Assembly (NCBI GenBank): GCA_002812745.2
Contig: NCSJ02000243.1
Coordinates: 1 to 64,000, forward strand
DNA length: 64,000 nt
Reading direction: 5' to 3'
DNA from: Scytalidium lignicola
Taxonomy: Eukaryota > Ascomycota > Leotiomycetes
Position 1 is the first letter of the stretch. Each line of letters starts with the position of its first letter. Both the position numbers and the translations under genes were made by a program. The notes below the pieces were generated by a model. It saw only the letters and a program-made list of their open reading frames with translations. It searched no databases and had not been told where the DNA came from. Positions 1 to 10,049 of this stretch are shown here, piece after piece.

Positions 1-536
1 CATTTTTAGAGTAGCTCCAATGTTAGTAGAATAGTGGTTACGTACACATGATACTTATGTGCCCCTGTAAGCTAGTCCTGATTAGGTAGTAGGAACGAGC
101 GAAGCTCTTACAACTTCGCCCTCCCACCCCTAATCGTACAACAACCATAGAATAGCACAACGAGTATATTACGTATAATTGCGTACCGTACTTCGTGCTA
201 CAGGTGAACCGACAGTTTTAGTATGAATATTAAAGTGATATTCTTATAAAACTTATTATTTCTTTTCTTTTCTATTATATTAGCTTAAGCCTTTTATATT
301 AATTACAATTGCAACTCTGACTTATTAAAGATTGTACAATTATAATACCTTGCTCTTACAAGTAAAACATGAAGGATATTCTCTTACTTTATCTGGTGAC
401 TATCCTAACCGGCTAGGAAGGTTTACAATTAACAGGCTGTTCTGGTTATACCTTTTGTAAGAAATGCTTTCTGAAGGTTATCTTGTATATAATTCCTTAG
501 CTTAGCATGTCCTCATACCCTTTAGGAGGTTTTAGG

Positions 537-557
537 GTAGCAGGTGAAACCTGCTAC
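537..557. repeat. Perfect short hairpin
   Basis: A 9-bp stem (GTAGCAGGT paired with ACCTGCTAC) closes a 3-nt GAA loop. It is not followed by a T-run and is not next to a gene, so no function is assigned. Confidence 0.6.
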
Positions 558-576
558 TCGCTGGACGTAAATAAAT

Positions 577-597
577 ATCATCATCATCATCATCATC
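577..597. repeat. (ATC)n microsatellite
   Basis: Seven consecutive ATC units in non-coding sequence. Confidence 0.9.
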
Positions 598-1156
598 TGT
601 GTTATCTAATATTTACAAATGAGTGCTGAGAGATCGAGGCCACGGGAACGGGGTAATCGCACATTGCGCGTTGAGGCAGTCTATGAGCCTTTGTGTCTTG
701 GCTATCCTCAAGCATATGTTCAAAGTATAGTGAATGAATGAATGTGACTGTTTAAGAAGCTGCTTATGGCTCTTTTCTATCCTATCAGAGTTGATTTGCG
801 TGAGCAAGAGAGGTGAGCGGAAATTTCTGCAACCAGGGCTCTCAGCTCAGTTTTCAGGGGAGAAACGTATTTTGCCCTGATTTGGCATTCTGTTGCTCCG
901 CATTCAATTTTTAGAAACTGAGGCTTCGGACACTGGTCGCTGAAGTATGCAGCCTTACCACCCTGACAAGTAAACCAAGGGAGCGTATAATTAATCATGT
1001 AGACTGTGACTGAGGCGGCGCTTGACTAACAATTAAAGGTCACCGCTTTGTGTGATGCTGTACAACCGCAGGATACATGAGGTGTTTCAAAACCTCAGAT
1101 CCTAAGACAATTTGCCGGAGTAGACCTTCTCGAGGCCTTTTGGGAGTCATCATAGC

Positions 1157-1265
1157 CGCGGTGGCTTAGTGGCATTGGGGCACTCTGTCGAATGGTCCAG
1201 TTATCTCCTCTATAATGTGCGCCTAACTCGTACGCGCGTAAGGATTCCCAGGGTGCGAATCTTTC
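1157..1265 (+). other. tRNA-like relic with A-box and B-box (possible SINE head)
   Basis: TGGCTTAGTGG at about 1162-1172 matches the Pol III A-box consensus, and GGTGCGAATCT at about 1252-1262 resembles a B-box. The roughly 90-nt separation is long for a tRNA, and I could not pair the flanks into an acceptor stem. It is therefore more likely a tRNA relic or the head of a tRNA-derived SINE than a working tRNA. Confidence 0.35.
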
Positions 1266-1673
1266 TACTCTTCAGCCTCGACGTGTCTGCTAACCGCCAG
1301 GATCAACTACAGTAGCACAAGTAAATTGCGGCTGAACCTTCATTCACTACATTCCAGACCCAAGTTTTCGGTTCCGCGGGCCCATCTCGATTTCAGACCT
1401 ATATTCCTCGCGCTAGGATCGTCTCATGTATTGGACTATTCAGCTCTGGTGATACCAATACGTGTCAGCCACAGGAACCTAATTGAACTTCGGGTGTAGA
1501 ACTTCTTGTGCAACATCTACGATGGCTCATATTTATTTCACCAGTACCAGCATCTATATTATTCTCTAGTTGTCAATCCAAATACCTTGTTCTATTTTGT
1601 AGTTTTCATCAATCTAATTCGATCTTGAGTTCCTTATTCAATATTCCCTATATCATCAGATATTAAGCATCAA

Positions 1674-3572
1674 ATGGGTGTCAAATTGAAGAAATATTTG
1701 TTATATATAGCTCTTGTTCTCCCCGCAGTAGCTGGTGCAATTGCAGTGTGGCACACAACATCTCAGAGATATGAGAGCGGCATTATTCTACAACGGGTTA
1801 ACAAATATAGAGCACTGATCCAAGCAGGTATTCATATTATTTCCGCCATCCTCGGAGCTTTACAAATCTTTGCATTGGCTAGTCTTATAAACTTTCGGAC
1901 AAACCTTCGAATGCAGTCTACTACTATTTCACTCGATACTCTTAAGTTTTGGCAAGCACTTGCATTGGGAAAGTATGATTTTGATCTTCCTTGCAAGCTT
2001 TGCATAATTACCGTGGTTTAGTTTCTAGTGATACAATTGCCTTCCGCCCTCTGGACTGGAGCAATTACCCCAAACACCACACCAGTCGATGTCAATGCAA
2101 CATTCCAAGTCCCAAACTATGACAAGACGACATCGGGATACTGGGCTAAAAATTGTGCCCCTGCAGTCCCCTGTGATTACCTCTTAGGAAATATCTCAGC
2201 GTTAGGCACCTTTACTTATGTCGCATGGAAAAGTAAGTCCCTCTTGTTAATCTAGATGTCGTGTTTATGCTGATCATGCTCTCTGGCAGCTAAGACTGGG
2301 TTGCTTCTGAACTCCGTCGACCAAGCCTCGAGCCGGAACTCCTCTCTGCCTCGGTATAAGAAGTTGGATAATACCGGATTTACTTACACTGGCCGATCAT
2401 ATGGCGTTGCCTCTACTATAGGTCTTCTAGACCCTACACCCAAGATAACTGGTACACATCTGACGATCCTCAATATTTCTTTCATCGAAAACGGATACCA
2501 GTCGGAGGTTTCATGCATATATAATCAATCGAGTCGCCTTGTATTCAACGAATTAGGATATTTCAATACACCTGGTGGATTGTATGCTCCTACAGGATTC
2601 TGGCCTAATGGTTCGCTTCCGAATGGAGATTGGCCAGGCTTTCCGACCTGGGGAGTACTCAATAGCGATTTTGTCACTGCTCTAGCAGCTGTGAAGAGTC
2701 AGGATCAGTATATGTATGGATTTATGGCTGGAAAGTACTACAACGGGCTGAATGCAACTCAGTGCGTGGTCACTTTCACGCCCACCCGTTTTCAAGTATC
2801 TGTTGATATGACTGCTAAAAACATCTCGGTCGTACCAGTCGGAATTATTTCAAATCCGGCAGATGATATTGATTCATCCCGAGCACTGGTGAATATCTCA
2901 TTTTACGGTCCGAGTTACCTATCCCAAACACTTACTACTATGTATAGTTCGGTGCTTGGAGATTCGTTTCTCAACAACATCGGCAAGGTCCAGGCACGGG
3001 AGGGAGACACTGATAGCGCATCTTCCAACCTTACAGTTATTGAAGAAGGGCTCGAATTGCTAATTGATCAGTTCCTGGGAAGCAGTGGTGCCGCTCAAGT
3101 AATGCTCTTGCATGATACTAAGCCAGTGGACTGCACGATTACTGTTCAAGCTGAACAATTTGGCTCACGGGGGTTTGCTTCCTCTTCATTGGCCGTTAGT
3201 ATTATCGTAATTTCTGTTGCTGTGGTCCAAGCTTGCAAGAGAAATCTGTGGAGAGATCTTCCTGTCTTCGATTGCTTAGATTTGAAATCGGCAACCATTG
3301 GAAGTGCGAAAGGTAGCGCGAAGGGTAATCAGTCTCTGCCAGGTGCGGTAAGAAATTGGAAAGGCAACGCGGATGGTCATAGCGTGGGTGCAATTTGCCT
3401 AACAGTAGCTAAAGGCGAAGCAGAGTTTCAATTTTGCGAAGATTCATTAAACGAGGTCTCGAAACGGGAGCATTCCAAGGGAGTTGCTGATGAGGAGCAC
3501 ACCACTTTATTAGCTGATTTAGTTACTAACGCTCTTACAAATGTTGAGGGTAATAGAGAGAGCCATAAATAA
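1674..3572 (+). pseudogene. Fungal multi-TM, N-glycosylated membrane protein with an in-frame TAG
   Basis: The reading frame runs from ATG 1674 across a 57-nt intron (2233-2289, GTAAG...CAG, phase preserved) to a stop at 3572. Hydrophobic segments near the N-terminus (residues about 8-25 and 50-70), a third around codon 115 and one near 3180-3230 flank a long extracellular-type region rich in NxS/T sites. This matches a common Pezizomycotina family of unknown function with three N-terminal TM helices, a glycosylated loop, a late TM helix and a cytosolic tail. A TAG at 2019-2021 interrupts the third helix while both sides stay in the same frame. TGG or CAG changed to TAG is a single RIP-type C-to-T transition. 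An intron removing it (GT at 1973) would shift frame. Either the gene is dead or the codon is a strain or sequence difference. The family has no established function. Confidence 0.65.
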
Positions 3573-4069
3573 AGGGGCTGAATAAATATCTAAAATGTCA
3601 AGCGATTTTAGCTCCTGTCGATTAACTAACAGTTCAAAGGCTTAAAATTGTCCGGCTATATTTAAATTATGCATTAATCAAAGTAATTTCCTAAGCTACT
3701 GTAAACAGTCAATTAATCAAAAGAGTAATATGTACAATATTCCAGTACCGTTACAGTATTTTGCTAGAAAGGCAGTATATCATATTTGTGATAACAGTTA
3801 TATTTATTACTGTAGTCAAAAAGCTTACTAGGAGAAAGAGCTGTGGCAAATGGGCTGGCCCATCCGCAAAGCTAAAAAATATTGGTGGATATGGATCTGC
3901 AGTTGGAAGATCTAGGGATTTCCTGACTGAGAACCTTATTTCGTAGAAAATTCCGCGGCGATTCACAGACTACATTGCTAATTACTTCCAGAAGTTAACT
4001 GAGGTTGGTATAATTATGATATATCTGTAATTCCAAGAGAAAGTCTAGGTTCTGACATGCTTCATAACT
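3573..4069. other. No gene seen
   Basis: AT-leaning sequence downstream of the membrane-protein relic. A 61-codon open stretch at 3761-3946 has no recognisable domain and may belong to the upstream part of the MFS relic that follows. Confidence 0.4.
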
Positions 4070-4300
4070 TTCAGAGCCTTCATCATAGTCTTCGATATCA
4101 AATTCCGGTATTGCCGCCTCTACTTCAAAAATAAGGGCGTGTTACCCTCGGAAGAACTTTCTCCTACTATGATATTTGGTGCGGTAATGTTGCCTCTGGG
4201 ATTGTTTTAGTTTGTGTGGACGAGTAGTCTGCATATTTATTGGGTTCTGCAGGCAATATCGGGAGTGCCGATTGGATGCATATTTTCATCCACGCCGTGG
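4070..4300 (+). pseudogene. Relic of an MFS (DHA1-type) drug/polyamine transporter
   Basis: The plus frame beginning about 4076 reads through a segment resembling the central loop and following helix of fungal DHA1 major facilitator transporters. There is a basic loop, then LPSEELSPTMIFGAVMLPLG, then an aromatic segment around WTSSLHIYW and GVPIGC. A TAG at about 4209-4211 sits where the family usually has Trp. About 30 codons after that the frame is lost, and no upstream or downstream half is intact. Only this fragment can be assigned, by motif recognition rather than by search. Confidence 0.5.
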
Positions 4301-6631
4301 AAATTATGTGTCCTGAGATAGGTTAACTTTGCACAATGTCGAATTTGTATGTTTATGGTCGTGGCATATATCTTCATGTACTTTATATTCCTTGATGAGC
4401 CATCAACGGTAAAATCTGGTCCTAGCGCATGGCCTATGAATGTCCGTTATCGACCTTTGGGGTCGATTTTGTAAAGGTTGTGTGTTAAAGGCTTAAATAA
4501 AATGGATTCACATTACTCTCACTTCAACTTGGCGCTGCTTTAAAATGCTTCTGCCCGTTGAAAAAACATTTTACCGAAGAAGGGTCTATTATCCCATCCA
4601 GTGAGCTGCCAATGAGCATTAGAGTATCGGCCACATGCCTCAACTTGGACAAGATCATTCTTCTGGGATACAATCCGAAATTCTCCGGACGACGGCAATG
4701 CTTGAAAATACCATGTTCGATCTACATCAGCTATCAGCAGTGCTAGAGTTGAAATAATGATGTTCCTTGCTAAATTATTGCTGGACAAACACCAATACCT
4801 AGACTTATCTGCAGAAGACTAAGCGTAAACTCAAGTAAAGCGGACACAGCGAGCGATGGTAACAAAGAAGGCACTTGCCGCGTTCTACAGCGCCTTTTTT
4901 CCTTATTAAACTGGATCCTACCTTTTTGAGTAGAAACTAGCATGGTTAATTCTACTTCAGCGCACTGCTGACCAAACCTCATTAGCCCTCAAGTACGGGC
5001 ATACTAAAGACGAAATAAGGAAGAACCGATCATGCAGACTTCGAGAGCCAACGTATTGGAACAAAGCAATCTGGGATTAAGGTAGCTAGCGTGGGGTGGC
5101 CGAACAGCAAAGAAGGTAAAAGTTGACATGAACATGTGGATTCATCACACCTCCCCTGGAAACTGAAGAAAGAAGAGGGGCGAAATGGAAACTAAATGTA
5201 ACAGTAACCTTGCATCGGTTAGGGTGCGGCTGGAGAGGCAAAGGCACGAGCATCCGTGTAATGAGCGCTAGGTCAGTGGGCTCGTGCTGTTGGAGCTTGC
5301 AAAGGAAGGTAATACACAAAACATAGAGGGGCCGAGTCTCTCCGTTCTAGCTTGTTCTCCGTAGCAAGAAATGGCACGCCTTGCAATGGAGCACTGCGTC
5401 TCGTTGATGGAAGAGCTGGGTGGGTGGGAAGCAGTGCAAGGGAAGAGATAGCTTCCAATCGATTCTTTATCTTAAAGGGGATTCTGAAATCCACTCCGGA
5501 CTTGCCTAAATCGACACCAAATCGCCTGTAACGTAATTCCCGGTCCACCGAAACACCGTGTCTACTAGAACACCGAAAATATTAAATCATTTACATCCCT
5601 AAAGCGGGTTAGCGCAAATGGTCCCTGCAGACTTTTAACAGCAATGTCTGAAATCATCTAGTTTTTGTTTGTAAAGGACAAAGTTTGAATATGTTATCAA
5701 ATAACTTAATTAGATCACCTTTAAATCTCAAATGGGTTAAATATATTATAAATTTGTTGAAAACCGTTTAGATTTTAGATTTATAAGAGAAGGGGTAGGG
5801 CGAATGACGCAAAATAAAACGTTTTCACTACTGACTAGTGTTTAGCCACTCCGCCACCCGGGATTTCTCTGTCTACGGAAGTGCATATGTACTACAGTAG
5901 CGCGTATGCACGGCTTTATTCGTTCGTTCCTGATCAATTTGATCCCATATCATATTATATTATATATGATATACTGCATGTAAGAACTAAAAAGCGGCAA
6001 TCCCCGTATTCGTTCGTATTTGAAGCTCCTTACGTGTAGTACAGTAGCTGTCATGCTAGTCTCCATGGCCCCTGGACTGGCTGGAAACCCCGCCTGAATA
6101 CGATTAAAAGAACATCAAACTGCCAAGACCACACCACCTTGCAGTATTATGTCTAGATCTGTTAGCGATCGCACCTTCTCTTTTGGGTCTTACTACCTTG
6201 CTGTTTAAATAACATGTAAAAGGTTCTCTCAGTTCTTTATTTTACAGGATTAAAGCAGCAGGCATAGATTTTGTGTGGAATTTGAAATTTTGCTGCTTTT
6301 TTAATCGATCCCCGGTAATTAACCCCTACACGTGTAGCGGAAAATGATAGAAAAAANTATGCAGTTTGTTGATTGCAATCTTCAACCCTCAGCTCTCTCC
6401 TCACCTTGGTGTATTGCACAATTGGTCAGTACTTCGGCCTTAGCACCGATATTATTACGCCACATAAAGCAAACCTAGATAACGATTAGGCAGGAAGCTG
6501 ATTGACTTTGTTGTAAATATATCTAATTGCCCTACTAGATATCAATCACCTAGCTATAGTTCCCGGCGCTCATTCAGACAGAAGTTGGTACAGATGAACA
6601 GTTGGCTTATTAATCTTCAGGAATAATAGCC
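4301..6631. other. No intact gene; mixed decayed DNA
   Basis: Short open stretches occur on both strands without recognisable products. Around 5842-5857 (minus strand) the string TGGCGGAGTGG again matches a tRNA A-box, but no B-box or cloverleaf follows. 5640-5990 is AT-rich. Confidence 0.4.
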
Positions 6632-8053
6632 ATGTTGGAATCTCCTCGGAGCACACATTTGCAGGCACCAGCACGCCAGGTGGTGGGCTCAATAACAAGC
6701 GCCAAACTGCGAGATAGCTGCCACGCCTGTGCGTTGTCAAAAGTTAAATGTCACAAGGAGAGACCAACATGCTCGCGATGCGCAAGACGTGGCACTACGT
6801 GCGAGTATTTTGTAACGAAGCGCCCCGGGCGCAAAGGCTTGAGACACAAAGATAGTAATGCCGGTAATAATGACAAGGTCAACGTCGTGCAACCAGCGTT
6901 ACCGGGTGGATGCGACGCTCACGATTCCACAACATCAACCTGTGCTCCGTTATCGACAATTAGAAGCTCAAGCAGCAACTGCCTTGACCTGACTCCTCCT
7001 GACCACAACTCCAATTCGATAGAACACAGCAATTCCTCCCCTTCGGTCTCCATCTCCCTGGACATTTTCTCCAGTCTTTTGATGCCCCTGGAGTCTTATC
7101 CGTCGTCTGTACCCGTAGGAATGAGCTACGACTTGGAGCGGTTTTTGACACCACCCGCAAACATTCTAGATTTGGACGCCTTCGATCCCAATAATTTCAC
7201 CCACGGGCGCAGCGAATTAGATAGCCTTTTGACATCACCTACAAGCATTCTGGATTTGGATGTCTTTGACCCCAATAATTTCACTCAAGGGCGCAATGAC
7301 TTGGATGGCTTTTTGACATCACCCACAAACATTCTGGATTGGAACGACTTTGACTCCAACAATTTTTCTCAAGGGTGCAGCGACATTGCAATACCCATCA
7401 ATATCAATTCTGAGCTCGTTTCAGGCACATCTGATATTGATATTGCTTCGCCTTCCTTGAGCGGCTCTAGTGACACATCAAACTCTACCTGCCGCTGTCT
7501 AGTGCAAGCGCTTGATCTCGTCTTGGCCAATTCACAACCATCGACCAGCCCATACTATGCCTCGACAACGTCCAACAGCGATGTCATCGTTGAGAACAAG
7601 CATACTATTGAATCTGTCACCAACATGCTGAAATGTTCATGCTCGGAGGATGGCTACGTGTTATCCATGTTGTCGATGATTGTCGTCAAGATGCTGGGGC
7701 AGTATGCAAGCGCAATACGGAAACAGGCTAGTAACACAATTGTGCGAGGTGATAACCTGCATGTGTCTACGAAAGAGCACATACTACGACCACCCGAGGA
7801 CGGCCAAGCGCTCGATCGTATGGCCGCCCAAGCAATTCTCGGTGAGCTGCATTGCGTACAACAGTTGGTTGATCAACTATCGATGAAGCTGAAAACTCAC
7901 CGAGGGAATTTAGCAAGCAAAGGGGTAGAGATTCCGACCGATGGTGAAACGCCTTCCTCAACTACTACCTTGAACCAAATAGAGATAGATATGCAAAAGT
8001 CTCTCAATACTCTGTCATCGAGCATCATCAATATGTTACGCTACAGTCAGTAA
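6632..8053 (+). CDS. AflR-like Zn(II)2Cys6 transcription factor
   Basis: This single-exon protein has 473 residues and is probably a nuclear DNA-binding regulator. The N-terminal binuclear zinc cluster uses Cys30, 33, 40, 47, 50 and 57 (CX2CX6CX6CX2CX6C), followed by a basic linker (KRPGRKGLRHK). The C-terminal part, from the Cys-rich CRCLVQALDL segment at about residue 290, matches the AflR regulatory domain found in activators of aflatoxin/sterigmatocystin and other polyketide clusters. A Ser/Thr/Asn-rich middle contains three tandem 28-residue repeats (listed separately). The ATG at 6632 is the first in frame and sits shortly before the zinc cluster. No biosynthetic gene lies within several kb on either side, so it is an orphan here or its targets lie elsewhere. 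The family assignment is strong; the target pathway is unknown. Confidence 0.88.
   Translation: MLESPRSTHLQAPARQVVGSITSAKLRDSCHACALSKVKCHKERPTCSRCARRGTTCEYFVTKRPGRKGLRHKDSNAGNNDKVNVVQPALPGGCDAHDSTTSTCAPLSTIRSSSSNCLDLTPPDHNSNSIEHSNSSPSVSISLDIFSSLLMPLESYPSSVPVGMSYDLERFLTPPANILDLDAFDPNNFTHGRSELDSLLTSPTSILDLDVFDPNNFTQGRNDLDGFLTSPTNILDWNDFDSNNFSQGCSDIAIPININSELVSGTSDIDIASPSLSGSSDTSNSTCRCLVQALDLVLANSQPSTSPYYASTTSNSDVIVENKHTIESVTNMLKCSCSEDGYVLSMLSMIVVKMLGQYASAIRKQASNTIVRGDNLHVSTKEHILRPPEDGQALDRMAAQAILGELHCVQQLVDQLSMKLKTHRGNLASKGVEIPTDGETPSSTTTLNQIEIDMQKSLNTLSSSIINMLRYSQ
7127..7378 (+). repeat. Three tandem 84-bp repeats inside the AflR-like gene
   Basis: Three consecutive 84-bp units (7127-7210, 7211-7294, 7295-7378) each encode 28 residues with the pattern LxxxLTxPxxILDxxxFDxNNF(T/S)xG(R/C). 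The units differ by substitutions but not in length. They are acidic and hydrophobic, as activation segments often are. Confidence 0.85.
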
Positions 8054-10049
8054 ATTACATAAGATATCGACATTCCCGCGACTAGCCAGATATAAATATG
8101 CGTATAGAAGGGCCTGTTGTGGTGCTACTTGATTGGGAAGAAACAGATGCCTAACGCTCGACAGTTACATTGATTGAGATGTTGAATACTGCTGGCACTT
8201 GCGTCTTGTCATAATCAAAAACTACTGGAAAATTGGTGTTCACTATCATACAGTTACCTCGAATAGCCTTTCTCATCTTTCACCTCACTGTATGTTTCCT
8301 CGAAGATTGGCGAGTGGCAAAGGCCCCATGAACATGATCTTAACGATGTTACTACTAACAGTAACTCGAAAGTCGGGGTTGGATCCACAGAGACGAAACC
8401 CCCGAATAAACGGGATAAACTTCTCAAAGGGAATAACTCTATAGAATTGTATAGGATAGGATACCCTGTTGGCAGATTTTGGGGTATATCCAGGATAATT
8501 ATACTAAAGGCTAGCATATTAGACATCCAAATACCGGAGAAATGTAGCTGTTCTGACTTTTCAAAAGTCAAAACTCCAAATATTACTACTAAATATACAT
8601 AGCTAGTTCATTTAATTAATAATTTACTCCTTCATTAATCTAAAAAATTTCATCTCCATCAGCTTCGACTAAAAGTCCTCAATTCATTAAACGAAGCACA
8701 TATTGTATATTTGAATTGGATATTCTGGTAAAACAAGGCTAGTAGCAGCACTAAAACTATGTTCCAAGAGGCTAGATTCACAGGAATTGCAAAGTAATTG
8801 TATGCCATTTGATGCTGATAATTGGATGATTGCAAGTTCTGCTATTTATAAACAATTGTATCTAATCTAGTATGCTAGCAATAGGTAATAGTGGGTTATT
8901 TTAACCATGAATCAAGATTTTTATTTGCTTGTTTAAAAATAGACAAAGCAGGGTATTCTGCTGCCATGGCCTCCTCAAAAACCATGCATTAGATTAACTC
9001 CTGTATTGTTGCATTAAATGGCATTGAGATATTTGCTGAGTCTGTGGTAAAACAAATTTAAAGAGGGCTTTGCTTCAGGTTAATTGACAAGAAGAAAGGA
9101 TAGATTATTTTGTGAAGGCAAACGGCTTCGGCCTTGATAACCAATTGTTACTTGAAAACCTTGCTGATTACCAACAGTCTGTCTTCCTACGCTATCACGG
9201 CTATCACGAACCGTGCTTATCATTTTCAGCAGTTCTCCCAATTCCATCTCGCTCTCGTTGGTTAATTGAAACAATGTAAGATCTTGAGAGGGCAACGTAC
9301 TCAATTCTGGGATCGTAAATACTTGCTAGTTCTGGGAGCAAACGTGTGGTCAAGACAAGCATGATGCTATCATTTTCCCGGAGCACGTTAGTTCCGCACG
9401 GTGCTGCAAGCTCGAGGTTCGGACGGGTTCTGCCGCTGGCTAGAGTACCCTAATCTGCACAACGAAGAAGCGGCGATCGGGATGTAGATCAATGAGGGTT
9501 TAGGCCACTGAGGCTGACATGGCGCCGACTTATTATAGTAGTCTATTACACGTGTAAGTGCTATGCTTATCTTCGGGTTTATTCCTCGGACCGACTTTCT
9601 TACATCGACGATGCATGCATTGCTGACGTTGAACCAATTTAGCTGCGACAGAATAGTAGCTGCATGTAATCCTGCATATAATCGTGCATTTATCACTGTG
9701 TCCCCTCGACAGGTGAAATCGGTATCACTTATGCAAATGCGTAATTCCACTCAGTTTAATTCGTTCAATGGCCATCATTTATGAGGTAAAACCATCATCT
9801 TACACATTAAAATCAAATATGAAAAAACTTGACCTCATAGCTTTTTTACCCTGTAAGTTAAAATCCTAGCCTTAAACTACATCTCAAGTATGCTTTTTGC
9901 TGTGTATTGCTGAGACGTTTATGTTAACTTGTGTTGTTGTGGAGATATCAGCTTGAGAAGATGAGGGGGCTTGGGAATCGCTGGCTGGAAGCAGCAAGGC
10001 GTTGAGGCCAAGCTCCAGCGTGCGAGGCTATCCTCCAGGCGATGGGCCG
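8054..10049. other. No intact gene
   Basis: A minus-strand open stretch at 9080-9304, with overlapping open frames to about 9390, has protein-like composition but I recognise no family. The rest is AT-leaning. A short GC-rich patch at about 9960-10055 marks the abrupt edge of the AT-rich block that follows. Confidence 0.4.

Larger units (their letters stand above)
1..1673. other. No gene seen; decayed intergenic DNA
   Basis: No reading frame here has a recognisable protein. The stretch holds a trinucleotide microsatellite, a short perfect hairpin and a tRNA-like pair of Pol III boxes, listed separately. It also contains the 12-mer CCGTACTTCGTG at about 186-197, which recurs at about 33376-33387 at the edge of the large AT-rich block. 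Confidence 0.5.

Noticed and set aside
4540..4788. 82-codon minus frame with a pattern weakly like a fungal ricin-B-type lectin repeat (WYF, GRYS, HWQLTGW)
   Set aside because: Only one repeat-like piece, no signal peptide and no flanking repeats; too weak to annotate.
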